Source of the DNA: Candidatus Borkfalkia faecipullorum
Lineage (GTDB): Bacteria > Bacillota > Clostridia > Christensenellales > Borkfalkiaceae
NCBI GenBank assembly: GCA_019114245.1
Contig: DXFX01000103.1
Span: 1 to 59,042 of the forward strand
DNA length: 59,042 bases
Reading direction: 5' to 3'
The first letter of the stretch is position 1. Each line of letters starts with the position of its first letter. The notes under the pieces are model-generated. The model made no database searches. It saw nothing but the letters and a program-made list of their open reading frames with translations, and had not been told where the DNA came from. Of this stretch, positions 1 through 8,356 are shown piece by piece. The position numbers and the translations under genes are program-made.

Positions 1-11
1 TCGTTTGCTTA

Positions 12-85
<74 letters not shown>

Positions 86-214
86 GACTCACAACGCTAA
101 AAGAGTATATCACATACGCCAAAAGATGTCAAATAATTTTCGGCATTTTTTGAAAGAATTTTCAATATTTCTCAGGCGGAAAAAGAGCGCGTCCCCTGTC
201 TGGGCAACGATTTC

Positions 215-691
215 TCAATGCCCGATCTCCACGATGGTGGGAACCGCCTTTTTCCCTGCGAGGACCAGATAGCAATAGCTGATCGAGGGAGAAAAGCGCT
301 GCATACAGCCCGGATTGATGACGAGGACGCCCTCCTCCTCGTGGTACTCGGCGATGTGCGTATGGCCGTAGAGCGCGATGTCGCAGCCGTTCTGTTTGGC
401 GGCGTCCACAAGCCGTTGCGTGCCGTATTTGACCGAATATCTGTGACCGTGACAGGCAAAAATGCGGTGTCCCTCCGCCTCGATGACGATTTCGGAGGGA
501 TATTCCCCGTAAAAATCGTTGTTGCCCGAAACGGCGTACGTCTTTTCGGGATACAGGCGCATCAGCGTTTTGGCGTCCGACGCCACGTCGCCCAGATGCA
601 CGATGCAATCGCATTCGGAGAGTACGGTTGCGATCTTTTCAAAAGGCTGGGTATTTCTGTGGGTGTCCGAAAGAATGACAAACGTCTTCAA
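215..691 (-). CDS. YfcE/MJ0936-family metallophosphoesterase
   Basis: This is a 158-residue protein of the small calcineurin-like phosphoesterase family. All metal-site motifs are visible in order: DTH near residue 9, GDV near 34, GNND near 57, CHGH near 79 and GHTH near 109. Family members hydrolyse phosphodiesters in a dimetal site in the cytoplasm; the natural substrate is usually unknown. The start codon overlaps the rdgB stop as ATGA, so the two genes are probably translationally coupled. The rdgB-yfcE pairing is common in Clostridia and suggests nucleotide housekeeping, but the exact role is inference. Confidence 0.9.
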   Translation of the reverse strand: MKTFVILSDTHRNTQPFEKIATVLSECDCIVHLGDVASDAKTLMRLYPEKTYAVSGNNDFYGEYPSEIVIEAEGHRIFACHGHRYSVKYGTQRLVDAAKQNGCDIALYGHTHIAEYHEEEGVLVINPGCMQRFSPSISYCYLVLAGKKAVPTIVEIGH

Positions 692-1275
692 AGTTTCATC
701 CCCTTTAGTTTTTCTGCGAGGGCGGCGAGCGCCTTGCCCCTGTGGGAGACGGCGTTTTTCTCTTCCGCGGAAGCCAGGCCGAAGCTCATGCCGAGCTCGT
801 CGCTGTAAAAGAGAGGATCGTAGCCGAAGCCGCCTTCCCCTTCCGCCTTTTCCAAGATCCTGCCGTACGTCCTGCCGGACGCAGTGATCTCGCGCCCGTC
901 CGCAAAGCAGAGCGCCACACAGCTTTCAAAGTAGGCGCGGTGCCGATCTTGCGGCACGTCCTTCAGTTTTTCCAGCAAAAGCGCGTTGTTTGCGGCATCG
1001 TCTCCGTGCCTGCCGCAAAACCTTGCGCTGTGCACGCCGGGAGCGCCGCCCAGCGCCTCCACGCAGATACCCGAATCGTCTGCCAGCGCGTTTACGCCCA
1101 GCGCGCGCGAGACCGCGCGCGCCTTGATGAGTGCATTTTCTTCAAACGTGGAGCCGTTTTCCTCGATGTCGTCGGTAAAACCCGCTTCCTGCATGGACAC
1201 GATCTCGTATCCCTGAAAGATCTGCGCGATCTCGCGCAGTTTTGCCTTGTTTCCGCTTGCAACCACTATCTTCAT
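688..1275 (-). CDS. rdgB: XTP/dITP diphosphatase (RdgB/HAM1)
   Basis: This 195-residue cytoplasmic enzyme belongs to the HAM1/RdgB family, which hydrolyses XTP, ITP and dITP to monophosphates and keeps deaminated purines out of nucleic acids. Visible motifs are SGNKAKLREI at the N-terminus, the catalytic DDSGI near residue 66, GFGYDPLFY near 150 and SHRGKAL near 174. Length is normal. An AGGAAG ribosome binding site precedes the ATG. It sits 12 bases after the aldo/keto reductase gene and overlaps the phosphoesterase start by four bases, so all three form one operon. Confidence 0.95.
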   Translation of the reverse strand: MKIVVASGNKAKLREIAQIFQGYEIVSMQEAGFTDDIEENGSTFEENALIKARAVSRALGVNALADDSGICVEALGGAPGVHSARFCGRHGDDAANNALLLEKLKDVPQDRHRAYFESCVALCFADGREITASGRTYGRILEKAEGEGGFGYDPLFYSDELGMSFGLASAEEKNAVSHRGKALAALAEKLKGMKL

Positions 1276-1287
1276 ACTTTTCTTCCT

Positions 1288-2202
1288 TTACGGCAGAATG
1301 TGCCCCGCCGCGAGATAGATACGGTACCATTCTTCCCGCGTGAGCGTGACGTCCGCGCCTGCGGCGATCTCGGCAAGATGCGAAGGATTGACCGTTCCCG
1401 TGATGACCTGCGTCTTTGCGGGATGGCGCAAGATCCACGCGGCGACGACGGCGGACTTTTCCACGTCGTACTTTTGTCCGATTTCCGCGAGGACGTCATT
1501 GAGTTTTACGAACTTTTCGTCGTTGAGGAACACGCCCGCAAAGAAGCCGTAGCGGAAGGGCGACCACGCCTGCACGATGATATTTTTCAACCTGCAATAA
1601 TTGAGGATATACCCGTCGCGGGAGATGCCGCCCTCCGTTTCCATGTTCGCCTCGATGTTGCAGGAGATCATGCCCGCATGGGCGGGAGAAAACTGCAGCT
1701 GATCGGCATAGATCTGCTGCCCTACCGCAGTCTTTAAAAGCTCGATCTGGTACGGGTGCATATTGGACACGCCGAAATGGCGCACCTTGCCCGACGTGTA
1801 CAGTTTGTCGAACGCCGCCGCCACCTCTTCCGGCTGCATCAGCTCGTCGGGACGGTGGAGCAAAAGACAGTCGAGGTAGTCCGTATTCAGACGTTCCAGC
1901 GAACCCTCCACCGCTTCGAGAATGTGTTTTTCCGAAAAGTCGAACATCGTTTTGGGAATGATGCCGCACTTGGATTGCAAGATCATGTCTTCGCGCGCGA
2001 TGCCGAGATCTTTGACCGCTTCGGCAAAGGCAGTTTCGCAGGCGCCGCGGCCGTAAATGTCCGCATGGTCGAAAAAGTTCATTCCGCCTTCCATCGCCTT
2101 GGCGATAAACGTGCGCAGCTGCTGTTTTTCCGCATTGGCAAAGCCCATGCACCCCACCGCAATGGCGGGCAGGCGAAGGCCTTCCGTTTCCACGTATTTC
2201 AT
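1288..2202 (-). CDS. aldo/keto reductase
   Basis: This 304-residue NAD(P)H-dependent oxidoreductase has a TIM-barrel aldo/keto reductase fold. The tetrad is visible: Asp and Tyr in FFDHADIYGRG, Lys in ILQSKCG, and His in CLLLHRPDEL. The family motif GKVRHFGVSN follows. It resembles the YdhF-type group of Bacillota, which reduces aldehydes or ketones; the substrate cannot be told from sequence. An AGGAGG site precedes the ATG, and a near-consensus sigma-A promoter lies at 2226-2254. It is the first gene of the operon with rdgB and the phosphoesterase. Confidence 0.92.
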   Translation of the reverse strand: MKYVETEGLRLPAIAVGCMGFANAEKQQLRTFIAKAMEGGMNFFDHADIYGRGACETAFAEAVKDLGIAREDMILQSKCGIIPKTMFDFSEKHILEAVEGSLERLNTDYLDCLLLHRPDELMQPEEVAAAFDKLYTSGKVRHFGVSNMHPYQIELLKTAVGQQIYADQLQFSPAHAGMISCNIEANMETEGGISRDGYILNYCRLKNIIVQAWSPFRYGFFAGVFLNDEKFVKLNDVLAEIGQKYDVEKSAVVAAWILRHPAKTQVITGTVNPSHLAEIAAGADVTLTREEWYRIYLAAGHILP

Positions 2203-2225
2203 AAAAAGTCCTCCTGTTCTCCTCT

Positions 2226-2254
2226 ATTATATCCCTTTTTTTGCTTTATTTCAA
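2226..2254 (-). promoter_or_regulatory. sigma-A promoter for the aldo/keto reductase operon
   Basis: On the minus strand, TTGAAA (2254-2249) and a consensus TATAAT (2231-2226) are separated by 17 bases. The -35 box overlaps the end of the XRE regulator gene. The predicted RNA starts about 20 bases before the AKR start codon and carries its AGGAGG site. Confidence 0.75.
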
Positions 2255-2556
2255 GTTGTTTTCGACGATGCGCGCAAAAACTCCAACAGGGCGTGCTTTT
2301 GCTGCGGGCTGAGCATTTCCACCCGCCGCAGAAGTTCCCCCGTATCGCCGTCGGGCAGTTCCTCGTATCTGTAAAACTCCGCAAGCGAAATGCCGAACGC
2401 CGCACAGATGGCGCGCAGTGTGGAAAGTTTGGGTTCCGCCCTGCGCACATACAGATTGTTGAGCGTGGACTGCGTGAGCATCGCCTCCATCGCCAGATTG
2501 TTGACCGACCAGCCCCGCTGTTTGCACAATTCGTCTATCCGATCCAATACTTCCAT
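2251..2556 (-). CDS. XRE-family helix-turn-helix regulator
   Basis: This 101-residue protein is a short DNA-binding regulator. Residues ~1-60 match a Cro/CI-type HTH (NLAMEAMLTQSTLNNLY around the helix-turn-helix, then a PKLSTLRAICAAFGISLAEF segment). Residues 60-101 form a short helical tail without a recognisable ligand domain. It is transcribed away from the ABC transporter at 2777. The intervening DNA holds three copies of a TGAGTTA word, so it plausibly represses itself and the transporter. The operator assignment is inference. Confidence 0.85.
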   Translation of the reverse strand: MEVLDRIDELCKQRGWSVNNLAMEAMLTQSTLNNLYVRRAEPKLSTLRAICAAFGISLAEFYRYEELPDGDTGELLRRVEMLSPQQKHALLEFLRASSKTT

Positions 2557-2573
2557 GATTTGTTCACCTCTTT

Positions 2574-2644
2574 TGAGTTATTTTATAACAAATTTGAGGT
2601 AAATACTTAACTCATATTATTGACAATATAACCCATTTGAGTTA
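2574..2644. promoter_or_regulatory. candidate XRE operator cluster
   Basis: TGAGTTA occurs at 2574-2580 and 2638-2644, and its complement TAACTCA at 2608-2614. One site lies just upstream of the XRE start codon and another overlaps the -10 box of the promoter facing the ABC genes. That arrangement suits a repressor controlling both divergent transcripts. Confidence 0.5.
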
Positions 2645-2648
2645 TACT
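2620..2648 (+). promoter_or_regulatory. sigma-A promoter for the ABC transporter
   Basis: TTGACA (2620-2625) and TATACT (2643-2648) are separated by 17 bases, upstream of the ATPase gene. The -10 box overlaps a TGAGTTA word. The implied leader is about 120 bases long. Confidence 0.8.
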
Positions 2649-2776
2649 GAAAGGAAGAGAGCGCCGTTATGCCAACAATAAGGCGCAAACTTCTGCAAAG
2701 CGTTGACAGCGCATACCGTATATGGTAAGATGATGCCGCAGGGCGCAAGCATTCTGCCCTGCCTCAAAGGAGAATT

Positions 2777-3505
2777 ATGAAGACAATCCTGCAGATCGAT
2801 CACCTGAGCAAGACGTATTCGGGCGGAAAAAAGGCGGTGGATGACCTGAGCCTGCGCGTATGCGAGGGAGACATTTACGGATTTATCGGCCAGAACGGCG
2901 CGGGAAAGACGACCACGCTGCGCGCGGTGACGGGCATTCTGCCCTTCGACGCGGGCGAGATCACCATTGACGGAATGTCCGTAAAAGAGCAGCCCGTTGC
3001 CTGTAAATCCGTACTGGCGTACATTCCCGACAACCCCGACCTGTACGAATATCTGACGGGGGTGCAGTACCTCAACTACATCGGGGATATTTTCGGCGTG
3101 GAAAAAGCTCTGCGTCGGGAACGCATTGAAAAATACGCGGAGATGTTCCGCATTAAAGACGATTTAGGCTCGCTGATCGGCGCCTATTCGCACGGCATGA
3201 AACAAAAACTTGCGGTGATCGCGGCGCTGCTGCACGCGCCCCGCCTGATGATTCTGGACGAACCCTTCGTCGGGCTGGACCCCGAAGCGGCCTTCAAGTT
3301 AAAGCAGGTATTCCGCGAAATGTGCGAAGCGGGAAGCGCCATTTTCTTTTCCACGCACGTGCTGGACGTGGCGGAAAAGCTGTGCAACAAAATAGCCATC
3401 ATCAAGGGCGGAAAACTCATCGCCGACGGCGACATCGACGCGGTGCGCGGCGACGAAAGCCTGGAAGAGGTGTTTATGGAGGTTTTGGAACGGCATGAAC
3501 AGTAA
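2777..3505 (+). CDS. ABC transporter ATP-binding protein
   Basis: This 242-residue ATPase subunit energises the adjacent permease at the cytoplasmic membrane. The Walker A motif is GQNGAGKTT near residue 38, the signature is YSHGMKQK near 137, and Walker B is LMILDEPFVGLDP near 157, followed by the switch histidine in FFSTHVLDV. It belongs to the CcmA/NatA-like group that pairs with ABC-2 permeases. AAAGGAG precedes the ATG. It overlaps the permease start by 11 bases, so the pair is co-translated. The substrate is unknown. Confidence 0.93.
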   Translation: MKTILQIDHLSKTYSGGKKAVDDLSLRVCEGDIYGFIGQNGAGKTTTLRAVTGILPFDAGEITIDGMSVKEQPVACKSVLAYIPDNPDLYEYLTGVQYLNYIGDIFGVEKALRRERIEKYAEMFRIKDDLGSLIGAYSHGMKQKLAVIAALLHAPRLMILDEPFVGLDPEAAFKLKQVFREMCEAGSAIFFSTHVLDVAEKLCNKIAIIKGGKLIADGDIDAVRGDESLEEVFMEVLERHEQ

Positions 3506-5069
3506 ATGGCTGCTGCTGACTAAGATCCAGCTGGCGGGGCTGTTCGATTTCAACAGGGCGCGCCACTCCAAAGACGCAAAAACGGTGCGCCGCGCGGCGG
3601 GAACGGCGGCGATCCTGCTCCTTGTCGGCGTGTGCATCTGCGCATATGTCGTGTTTTTTGCCGTGGAATTCTGCAGACAGGGCATCGGCGTACACCTGCC
3701 CGCCCTGCTCATCGCGCTCTCCTCGCTGATCACCCTCATCTTTTCCCTGCTGCAGGGCTGTTCGGTGCTGTTTGCGATGAAAGACTACGAACACGTGATG
3801 TCCCTGCCCGTGAAAAAATCGGACATTCTCATCAGCAGGCTTGCCGGCATCTATCTTGCCAACCTCGCGTTTGCGGTGCCTGTGGTGATTCCCGGGACGG
3901 TCGTCCTGTTTGTCATGGACGGATTTTCCCTGCCCGTGCTGGGCGTAACGCTGGCGGGAATGCTGTTTTCGCCCCTGCTGCCCATGGCCGTCGCCATCGC
4001 GCTGAGCACCCTTTTAACGGCGCTGACGGCGCGGTTCCGCTACAAAAACGTGCTGCAGATCGTGCTGAGCCTTCTCCTCTTTCTCGGAGTGATGATCGCG
4101 AGTTTTTCCTTTTCGTTTGCTTCCTCTTCGCAGGAAAGCATCGACATGAACGCCGTCTTTTCCCTGATGGTGGGCAGAATTTACCTGCCCGCCCTGCTCA
4201 TCGACGGGACGCTTACGGGCGCCGTGTGGGGCATTTTCGCCTTTATGGGCATTTCCCTCGCCGCGACGGCGGTGTTTGTGCTTGTTGCGACGCCGTGCTT
4301 CGAGCGGGTGCATGAAGCGCTCTCCGTGCGCGCGGCGGGCGTGAAATACACGGCGCAGAGCGTGCGCGGCGGCACCGCCTTTTCCGCTCTCGTCAAGCGG
4401 GAGTTCAAGAGGCTGTTTACCGCCTCGGGGTACCTCCTCAACGCACTGAGCGGCACCCTTTTGCTGCTGATCGGCGCGGCGGCGCTGCTCTTTCTGGATC
4501 CAAACACCCTGTTTGCCGAAGCGGAGGAGCCGATCCCCCTTTCCTTGTTTGCCTATGGCGGGACAGGGCTCGCCTATATCTTTATCGGCATGAGCAACCC
4601 TGCGGCGAGCGCCCTCTCTCTGGAAGGAAAATCGCGGGAACAGCTGTTTGTTTTGCCCCTTTCCGCAAAGCGCATCCTGCTTGCCAAAGCGTTGCCCACC
4701 TTCCTGTGCAACGCGCCCGTGGGGCTGCTCTTTTCCGTCGTTTACTGCATAAAATTTGAAGCGGATTTGCTCTGCTGGGCGATCACGCTGCCGAGCGTGC
4801 TCCTCTTTTGCGCCTTCTGCGCGCTGTGCGGGATCTTCCTCAATTACAAGTTCCCCAAATACGACTGGACAAATCCTACCATGGTCGCCAAGAACAGCAT
4901 TCCCGTCATGATCTGCGTGTTCGTCAGCATGGCGCTGGGGATCGCCTGTTTTCTCTTGGGCATCATCGCGGGATTTTGGGCATACCTCGCCGCGGACGTG
5001 CTTGTCCTCGCGCTTGCCGCCGCCGTCTTGGCATATCTGTCCAAAATCAAAACTCTTTACGTAGATTAA
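3495..5069 (+). CDS. ABC-2-type permease
   Basis: This 524-residue integral membrane protein is the presumed partner of the preceding ATPase. It has about a dozen hydrophobic segments in two halves, separated by a cytoplasmic stretch near residues 270-300. The first segment follows a basic N-terminus. Its size and layout match the large single-gene exporters found next to NatA-like ATPases in Clostridia. No substrate-specific motif is visible; drug, peptide or lipid export are all possible. A strong terminator follows immediately. Confidence 0.85.
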   Translation: MNSKWLLLTKIQLAGLFDFNRARHSKDAKTVRRAAGTAAILLLVGVCICAYVVFFAVEFCRQGIGVHLPALLIALSSLITLIFSLLQGCSVLFAMKDYEHVMSLPVKKSDILISRLAGIYLANLAFAVPVVIPGTVVLFVMDGFSLPVLGVTLAGMLFSPLLPMAVAIALSTLLTALTARFRYKNVLQIVLSLLLFLGVMIASFSFSFASSSQESIDMNAVFSLMVGRIYLPALLIDGTLTGAVWGIFAFMGISLAATAVFVLVATPCFERVHEALSVRAAGVKYTAQSVRGGTAFSALVKREFKRLFTASGYLLNALSGTLLLLIGAAALLFLDPNTLFAEAEEPIPLSLFAYGGTGLAYIFIGMSNPAASALSLEGKSREQLFVLPLSAKRILLAKALPTFLCNAPVGLLFSVVYCIKFEADLLCWAITLPSVLLFCAFCALCGIFLNYKFPKYDWTNPTMVAKNSIPVMICVFVSMALGIACFLLGIIAGFWAYLAADVLVLALAAAVLAYLSKIKTLYVD

Positions 5070-5074
5070 AAAAA

Positions 5075-5117
5075 GCGCACCGTACCTGAAAATACAGGTA
5101 CGGTGCGCCCTTTTTTT
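5075..5117. terminator. bidirectional intrinsic terminator
   Basis: A perfect 14-bp stem (5075-5088 with 5095-5108) encloses a six-base loop. It is preceded by an A-run and followed by a T-run, so it can end both the plus-strand ABC operon and the minus-strand aminopeptidase genes that converge here. Confidence 0.92.
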
Positions 5118-5123
5118 GACAAA

Positions 5124-6356
5124 TCAGATTTTAAAGGCCCAGTTTCCGCCCTCAAAGACAGGGAAACGCGCGCCCGTATCCGTGACGCCCGTGATGCACA
5201 GATCGTCGTTGCCGATCATGAAATCGACGTGGATCATGGAATCGTTGACGCCCATGGCGTGCATCTCTTCGTCGGTGAGCTGTTCGTAGCCGTCCACGCA
5301 GTTGGTAAATCCCCTGCCCAACGCCAGGTGGCAGGCGGCGTTTTCGTCAAACAGCGTGTTAAAGAAGAGCACTCCCGAATTGCTGATGGGAGAATCGAAG
5401 GGAACCAGCGCGCATTCGCCCAGGCGGGACGCGCCCTCGTCCATAGAGATCATCTTTTTGAGCGCGGCGCCACCCTGCGCGGCGTGGACTTCGGTTGCCC
5501 TGCCGTTTTCAAAGCGAACGGAGAAATTGCGGATGAGCTGGCCCTGCCAGGACAGCGGCTTTGTGGAATAGACGATGCCCTCCGCTTCGCCCGCCTTGGG
5601 ACTGGTAAAGCACTCCTCGGAAGGGATATTGGGGTTAAACTCCACGCCTGCAAGCGTCTTTTCGCTGCCCGCGGCAAAGACGCCCTTTTTCATCAGCCCC
5701 ACGCGCAGCTGGGTGCCGTTGGAGCTCTTGTATTCGAGAGAGGTAAGCCCCAGCCCGTTGAGGTAGGCACAGCGTGCCTGCAGCGCCCTGTTATGTTCCT
5801 GCCAGTTGGCGATGGGGTTGCCTTCGTACGCGCGGGAGCATTGCAGAATGGTGCGCCACATCTTTTCCATTCCTGCGGAAGCGGGCATATGCGGGAACAC
5901 CTTTTTTGCCCAGCTTTTCCCGGGAACGGCGGCGATGCACCACTGATACTTGTTTTCCATCTTGTCGCGGAAGGGCTTGATGATCTTCTGGCGTGCCTGC
6001 ATGGCGCGGGCATATTTTTCCGTGTCGATGCCGCTGAGCCCGTCGGGGTCCGCGCTTTCCAGGTACAGCCTTGCGGGGAGTTCGCGCACCTGCGCGCGCA
6101 GTTTTTCCTGCTGCCAGAAGGGAACGGTGCCTAAAATCTCCTCCGATTTGTATTCCGCGCCCAGGCGGGAAACAGGCTGGTGCGTCCACTCGACGACGAC
6201 TTTTTCCGCGCCCGCGCGGTAGCATTCCTCCGCGCACATCGCGGCAAACTCGGGCTGATCCAGCTCCGCGGAAATGATCACTTCCTGCCCTTTCTGCACG
6301 TTCAGACCCATGCGGGCGAGCAGTTTTGCATAGTTCAACAGTACTGTCTTTTGCAT
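5124..6356 (-). CDS. M29-family aminopeptidase (second copy)
   Basis: This 410-residue cytoplasmic metallopeptidase resembles AmpS/AmpT/PepS of the M29 family, which removes N-terminal residues from peptides. The family core is present: a metal-site segment around EECFTSP, then LGECALVPFDSP, FFNTLFDENA with HLALG, and IHVDFMIG near the C-terminus. I chose the ATG at 6356 because GGAGAAAAAAT precedes it, which leaves 11 bases after the upstream paralogue; an earlier in-frame ATG would overlap that gene. It is strongly similar along its length to the adjacent 6368-7603 gene, a clear tandem duplication. Confidence 0.93.
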   Translation of the reverse strand: MQKTVLLNYAKLLARMGLNVQKGQEVIISAELDQPEFAAMCAEECYRAGAEKVVVEWTHQPVSRLGAEYKSEEILGTVPFWQQEKLRAQVRELPARLYLESADPDGLSGIDTEKYARAMQARQKIIKPFRDKMENKYQWCIAAVPGKSWAKKVFPHMPASAGMEKMWRTILQCSRAYEGNPIANWQEHNRALQARCAYLNGLGLTSLEYKSSNGTQLRVGLMKKGVFAAGSEKTLAGVEFNPNIPSEECFTSPKAGEAEGIVYSTKPLSWQGQLIRNFSVRFENGRATEVHAAQGGAALKKMISMDEGASRLGECALVPFDSPISNSGVLFFNTLFDENAACHLALGRGFTNCVDGYEQLTDEEMHAMGVNDSMIHVDFMIGNDDLCITGVTDTGARFPVFEGGNWAFKI

Positions 6357-6367
6357 ATTTTTTCTCC

Positions 6368-7603
6368 TCAGCGCAGAGCTTTGCTCCACGTTCCGTTCTC
6401 AAAAACAGGGATACGTTCCCCCGTTTTCGTGACGCCGATGATCTCCAGATCTTCCGCGCCGACCATGAAGTCGACATGGATCATGGAGTCGTTGACGCCC
6501 ATGTTCGTGAAATCTTCCTTTGTATAGTCTGCAAAATTGACGATGGTGTTGGAATACCCCCTGCCCAGCGCCAGATGGCAGCAGGCGTTTTCGTCAAACA
6601 GGGTGTTGTAGAAGAGAATGCCCGTCTGGTTGATGGGAGATTCGTACGGCACCAGGGCGCACTCGCCGAGGTATGCCGCACCCTCGTCCATGGAAATGAT
6701 CTTGCGCAGCAGCGCCTCGTTTTTCTCCGCGCCGCAGTCCACCGCCTTGCCGTCCTCAAATTTCAGCCAGAAATTTTCGATGAGTTCCCCGCCGTAGGAC
6801 AGGGGTTTGACGGCATACACGATGCCCTCCGCCGCGCCGCGGCGCGGGGTGGTAAAGCATTCCTCCGTGGGAATGTTGGGGTTGAAATGGTTGCCGCCGA
6901 CGGTGCTCTTTCTCCCCGAAATAAACTGCGCCTGGGGGATCAGCCCCACTTTCAGGCGGGTGCCGTTGGAGCTCCGGTATTCGAGGGACTCAAAATCGTA
7001 AGAATTGAGTTTGTCGCACTTGTCTCGCAGGGTGCGGTTGTGCCACATCCAGTCGGTGAGCGGATCTTTCCCGTCCGCGCGGGCGCAGTGCAGGATCTGT
7101 TCCCACAAAAGTTCGACGGCGGTGTTGGCGCGCTCTTTGGGGAAGATCTTCTTTGCCCAGCCCACGGAGGGAACGGCGGCGACGCACCACTGGTAGCGGT
7201 TGGTCATCGAGTCCTGATAGGGCTTTAAAATGGCGGAACGCGCCATGGAGGCGAGGGTGATCTTTTCGCGGTCGGCGCCCTTCATGCCGTCGGGGTCGGC
7301 GGAGGCGATGCGTATGTAGACGGGAAGAAGCTCCGCCCTTTCCTTCATTTTTTCCTCTTCCCAGGCGGGAACGCCGCCCAGTTCGCGCACGCTTTCAAAG
7401 CGGGAGGCTAGCTTTTCGAGGGGCTGGTAATGCCATTCCACGGACACGTCCGCCGCGCCCGCGCGGTAGCATTCCTCCACGAGCATGGCGATAAATTCCG
7501 GCTGGTCGAGCTGCGCGTTGATGACGACGCGCTGCCCCTTCTGAACGCTGCCGCCCACGCGCGCGATCAGCTTTGCATAGTTACGAAGAAGCGTCTTTTT
7601 CAT
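6368..7603 (-). CDS. M29-family aminopeptidase (first copy)
   Basis: This 411-residue paralogue of the following gene has all the same M29 blocks: EECFTTP, LGECALVPYESP, FYNTLFDENA with HLALG, and IHVDFMVG. The two proteins share almost every conserved block but differ in the surrounding surface segments, consistent with divergence in peptide preference. The pair forms an operon ending at the terminator at 5075. M29 enzymes act on intracellular peptides with two metal ions and normally dimerise; nothing here shows a secretion signal. Confidence 0.93.
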   Translation of the reverse strand: MKKTLLRNYAKLIARVGGSVQKGQRVVINAQLDQPEFIAMLVEECYRAGAADVSVEWHYQPLEKLASRFESVRELGGVPAWEEEKMKERAELLPVYIRIASADPDGMKGADREKITLASMARSAILKPYQDSMTNRYQWCVAAVPSVGWAKKIFPKERANTAVELLWEQILHCARADGKDPLTDWMWHNRTLRDKCDKLNSYDFESLEYRSSNGTRLKVGLIPQAQFISGRKSTVGGNHFNPNIPTEECFTTPRRGAAEGIVYAVKPLSYGGELIENFWLKFEDGKAVDCGAEKNEALLRKIISMDEGAAYLGECALVPYESPINQTGILFYNTLFDENACCHLALGRGYSNTIVNFADYTKEDFTNMGVNDSMIHVDFMVGAEDLEIIGVTKTGERIPVFENGTWSKALR

Positions 7604-7731
7604 ATCTTTCCGAACTTCCTGTTTTAGTTTTCTTTATCATACTCTTTTTGCGGAAAAATGTCAACTTTTGCCCGCCGCGCGCGGCGTTCGGCGGGATATT
7701 TTCAGGAAAGTTTAGAATTTTTTTCCGTTTG

Positions 7732-7760
7732 TTGACAGAAGCCGCCCGTTGTGGTATGAT
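7732..7760 (+). promoter_or_regulatory. sigma-A promoter for the ECF sigma gene
   Basis: TTGACA (7732-7737) and TATGAT (7755-7760) are separated by 17 bases. They lie ~70 bases before the sigma factor start codon. A CCAACAA word at 7787-7793 follows inside the predicted leader. Confidence 0.75.
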
Positions 7761-7828
7761 TTTTTTGAAAATATTTTTTCTTTTTACCAACAATTTTTGC
7801 GTTATAATTGTTATAAAGGCGAAAGGGT

Positions 7829-8356
7829 ATGAAATCGGCAAAACTGGAAAAACACATAGACGCGCTGCGCGCGGGGGATCTGCGCGCCTTTGACGCGTTA
7901 TACGAGCAGACAAACCGCACGGTGTATTTTGCCGCGCTGTACATTGTCCGCGACAAGATGTATGCGGAAGACATCCTGCAGGAGACCTATGTGCGCGCCC
8001 TGCGCTCGTTGGACTCGTACACGCCCGGCACCAACTTTACGGCGTGGCTGACGCGCATCGCAAAAAACCTTGCACTCAACCATGTAAAGAGCGCAAAGCG
8101 GACGATCCCCACAGACTTTCAGGAGGATTCCTACAAGTACGGAACGCAGGAAACGCATCTGCCCTACGTTTTCGACGTTGCCGCGAAGGTGCTTTCCGAA
8201 GAGGAATACAACATTCTGATGCTCTGCCACGTGGCGGGCTACAAGCGCAGAGAAGTGGCGCAGATGCTGCAAATGCCCATCGGCACCGTGACCTGGAAAA
8301 ACAACGAGGCTCTGAAAAAGCTGAAAAAAGTACTCAGCGAGGAGAGTGAAGCATGA
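7829..8356 (+). CDS. ECF-type RNA polymerase sigma factor
   Basis: This 175-residue sigma-70 family protein has region 2 at ~15-85 (AEDILQETYVRALRSL, then FTAWLTRIAKNLALNHVK). Region 4 is at ~115-170 (LSEEEYNILMLCH, then RREVAQMLQMPIGTVTWKNN). No region 1.1 or 3 is present, so it is an extracytoplasmic-function sigma that redirects RNA polymerase in response to an envelope signal. Its stop overlaps the start of the next membrane protein as ATGA, the usual arrangement of a sigma factor with its anti-sigma factor. A sigma-A promoter lies upstream. A CCAACAA word close to the start codon may hint at autoregulation but sits too near to be a normal promoter. Confidence 0.93.
   Translation: MKSAKLEKHIDALRAGDLRAFDALYEQTNRTVYFAALYIVRDKMYAEDILQETYVRALRSLDSYTPGTNFTAWLTRIAKNLALNHVKSAKRTIPTDFQEDSYKYGTQETHLPYVFDVAAKVLSEEEYNILMLCHVAGYKRREVAQMLQMPIGTVTWKNNEALKKLKKVLSEESEA

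Noticed and set aside
742..1737. 331-codon plus-strand open frame opposite rdgB and the aldo/keto reductase
   Set aside because: It is the complement of two well-recognised genes, has no ribosome site and no family motif. Long antisense frames like this are frequent in GC-rich DNA and recur opposite most genes here.
7787..7818. Third copy of the CCAACAA...TATAA motif before the ECF sigma start codon
   Set aside because: Spacing differs by two bases from the other two copies, and the implied start of transcription would fall on the ribosome site, so a promoter here is unlikely. A sigma-A promoter upstream already explains expression.
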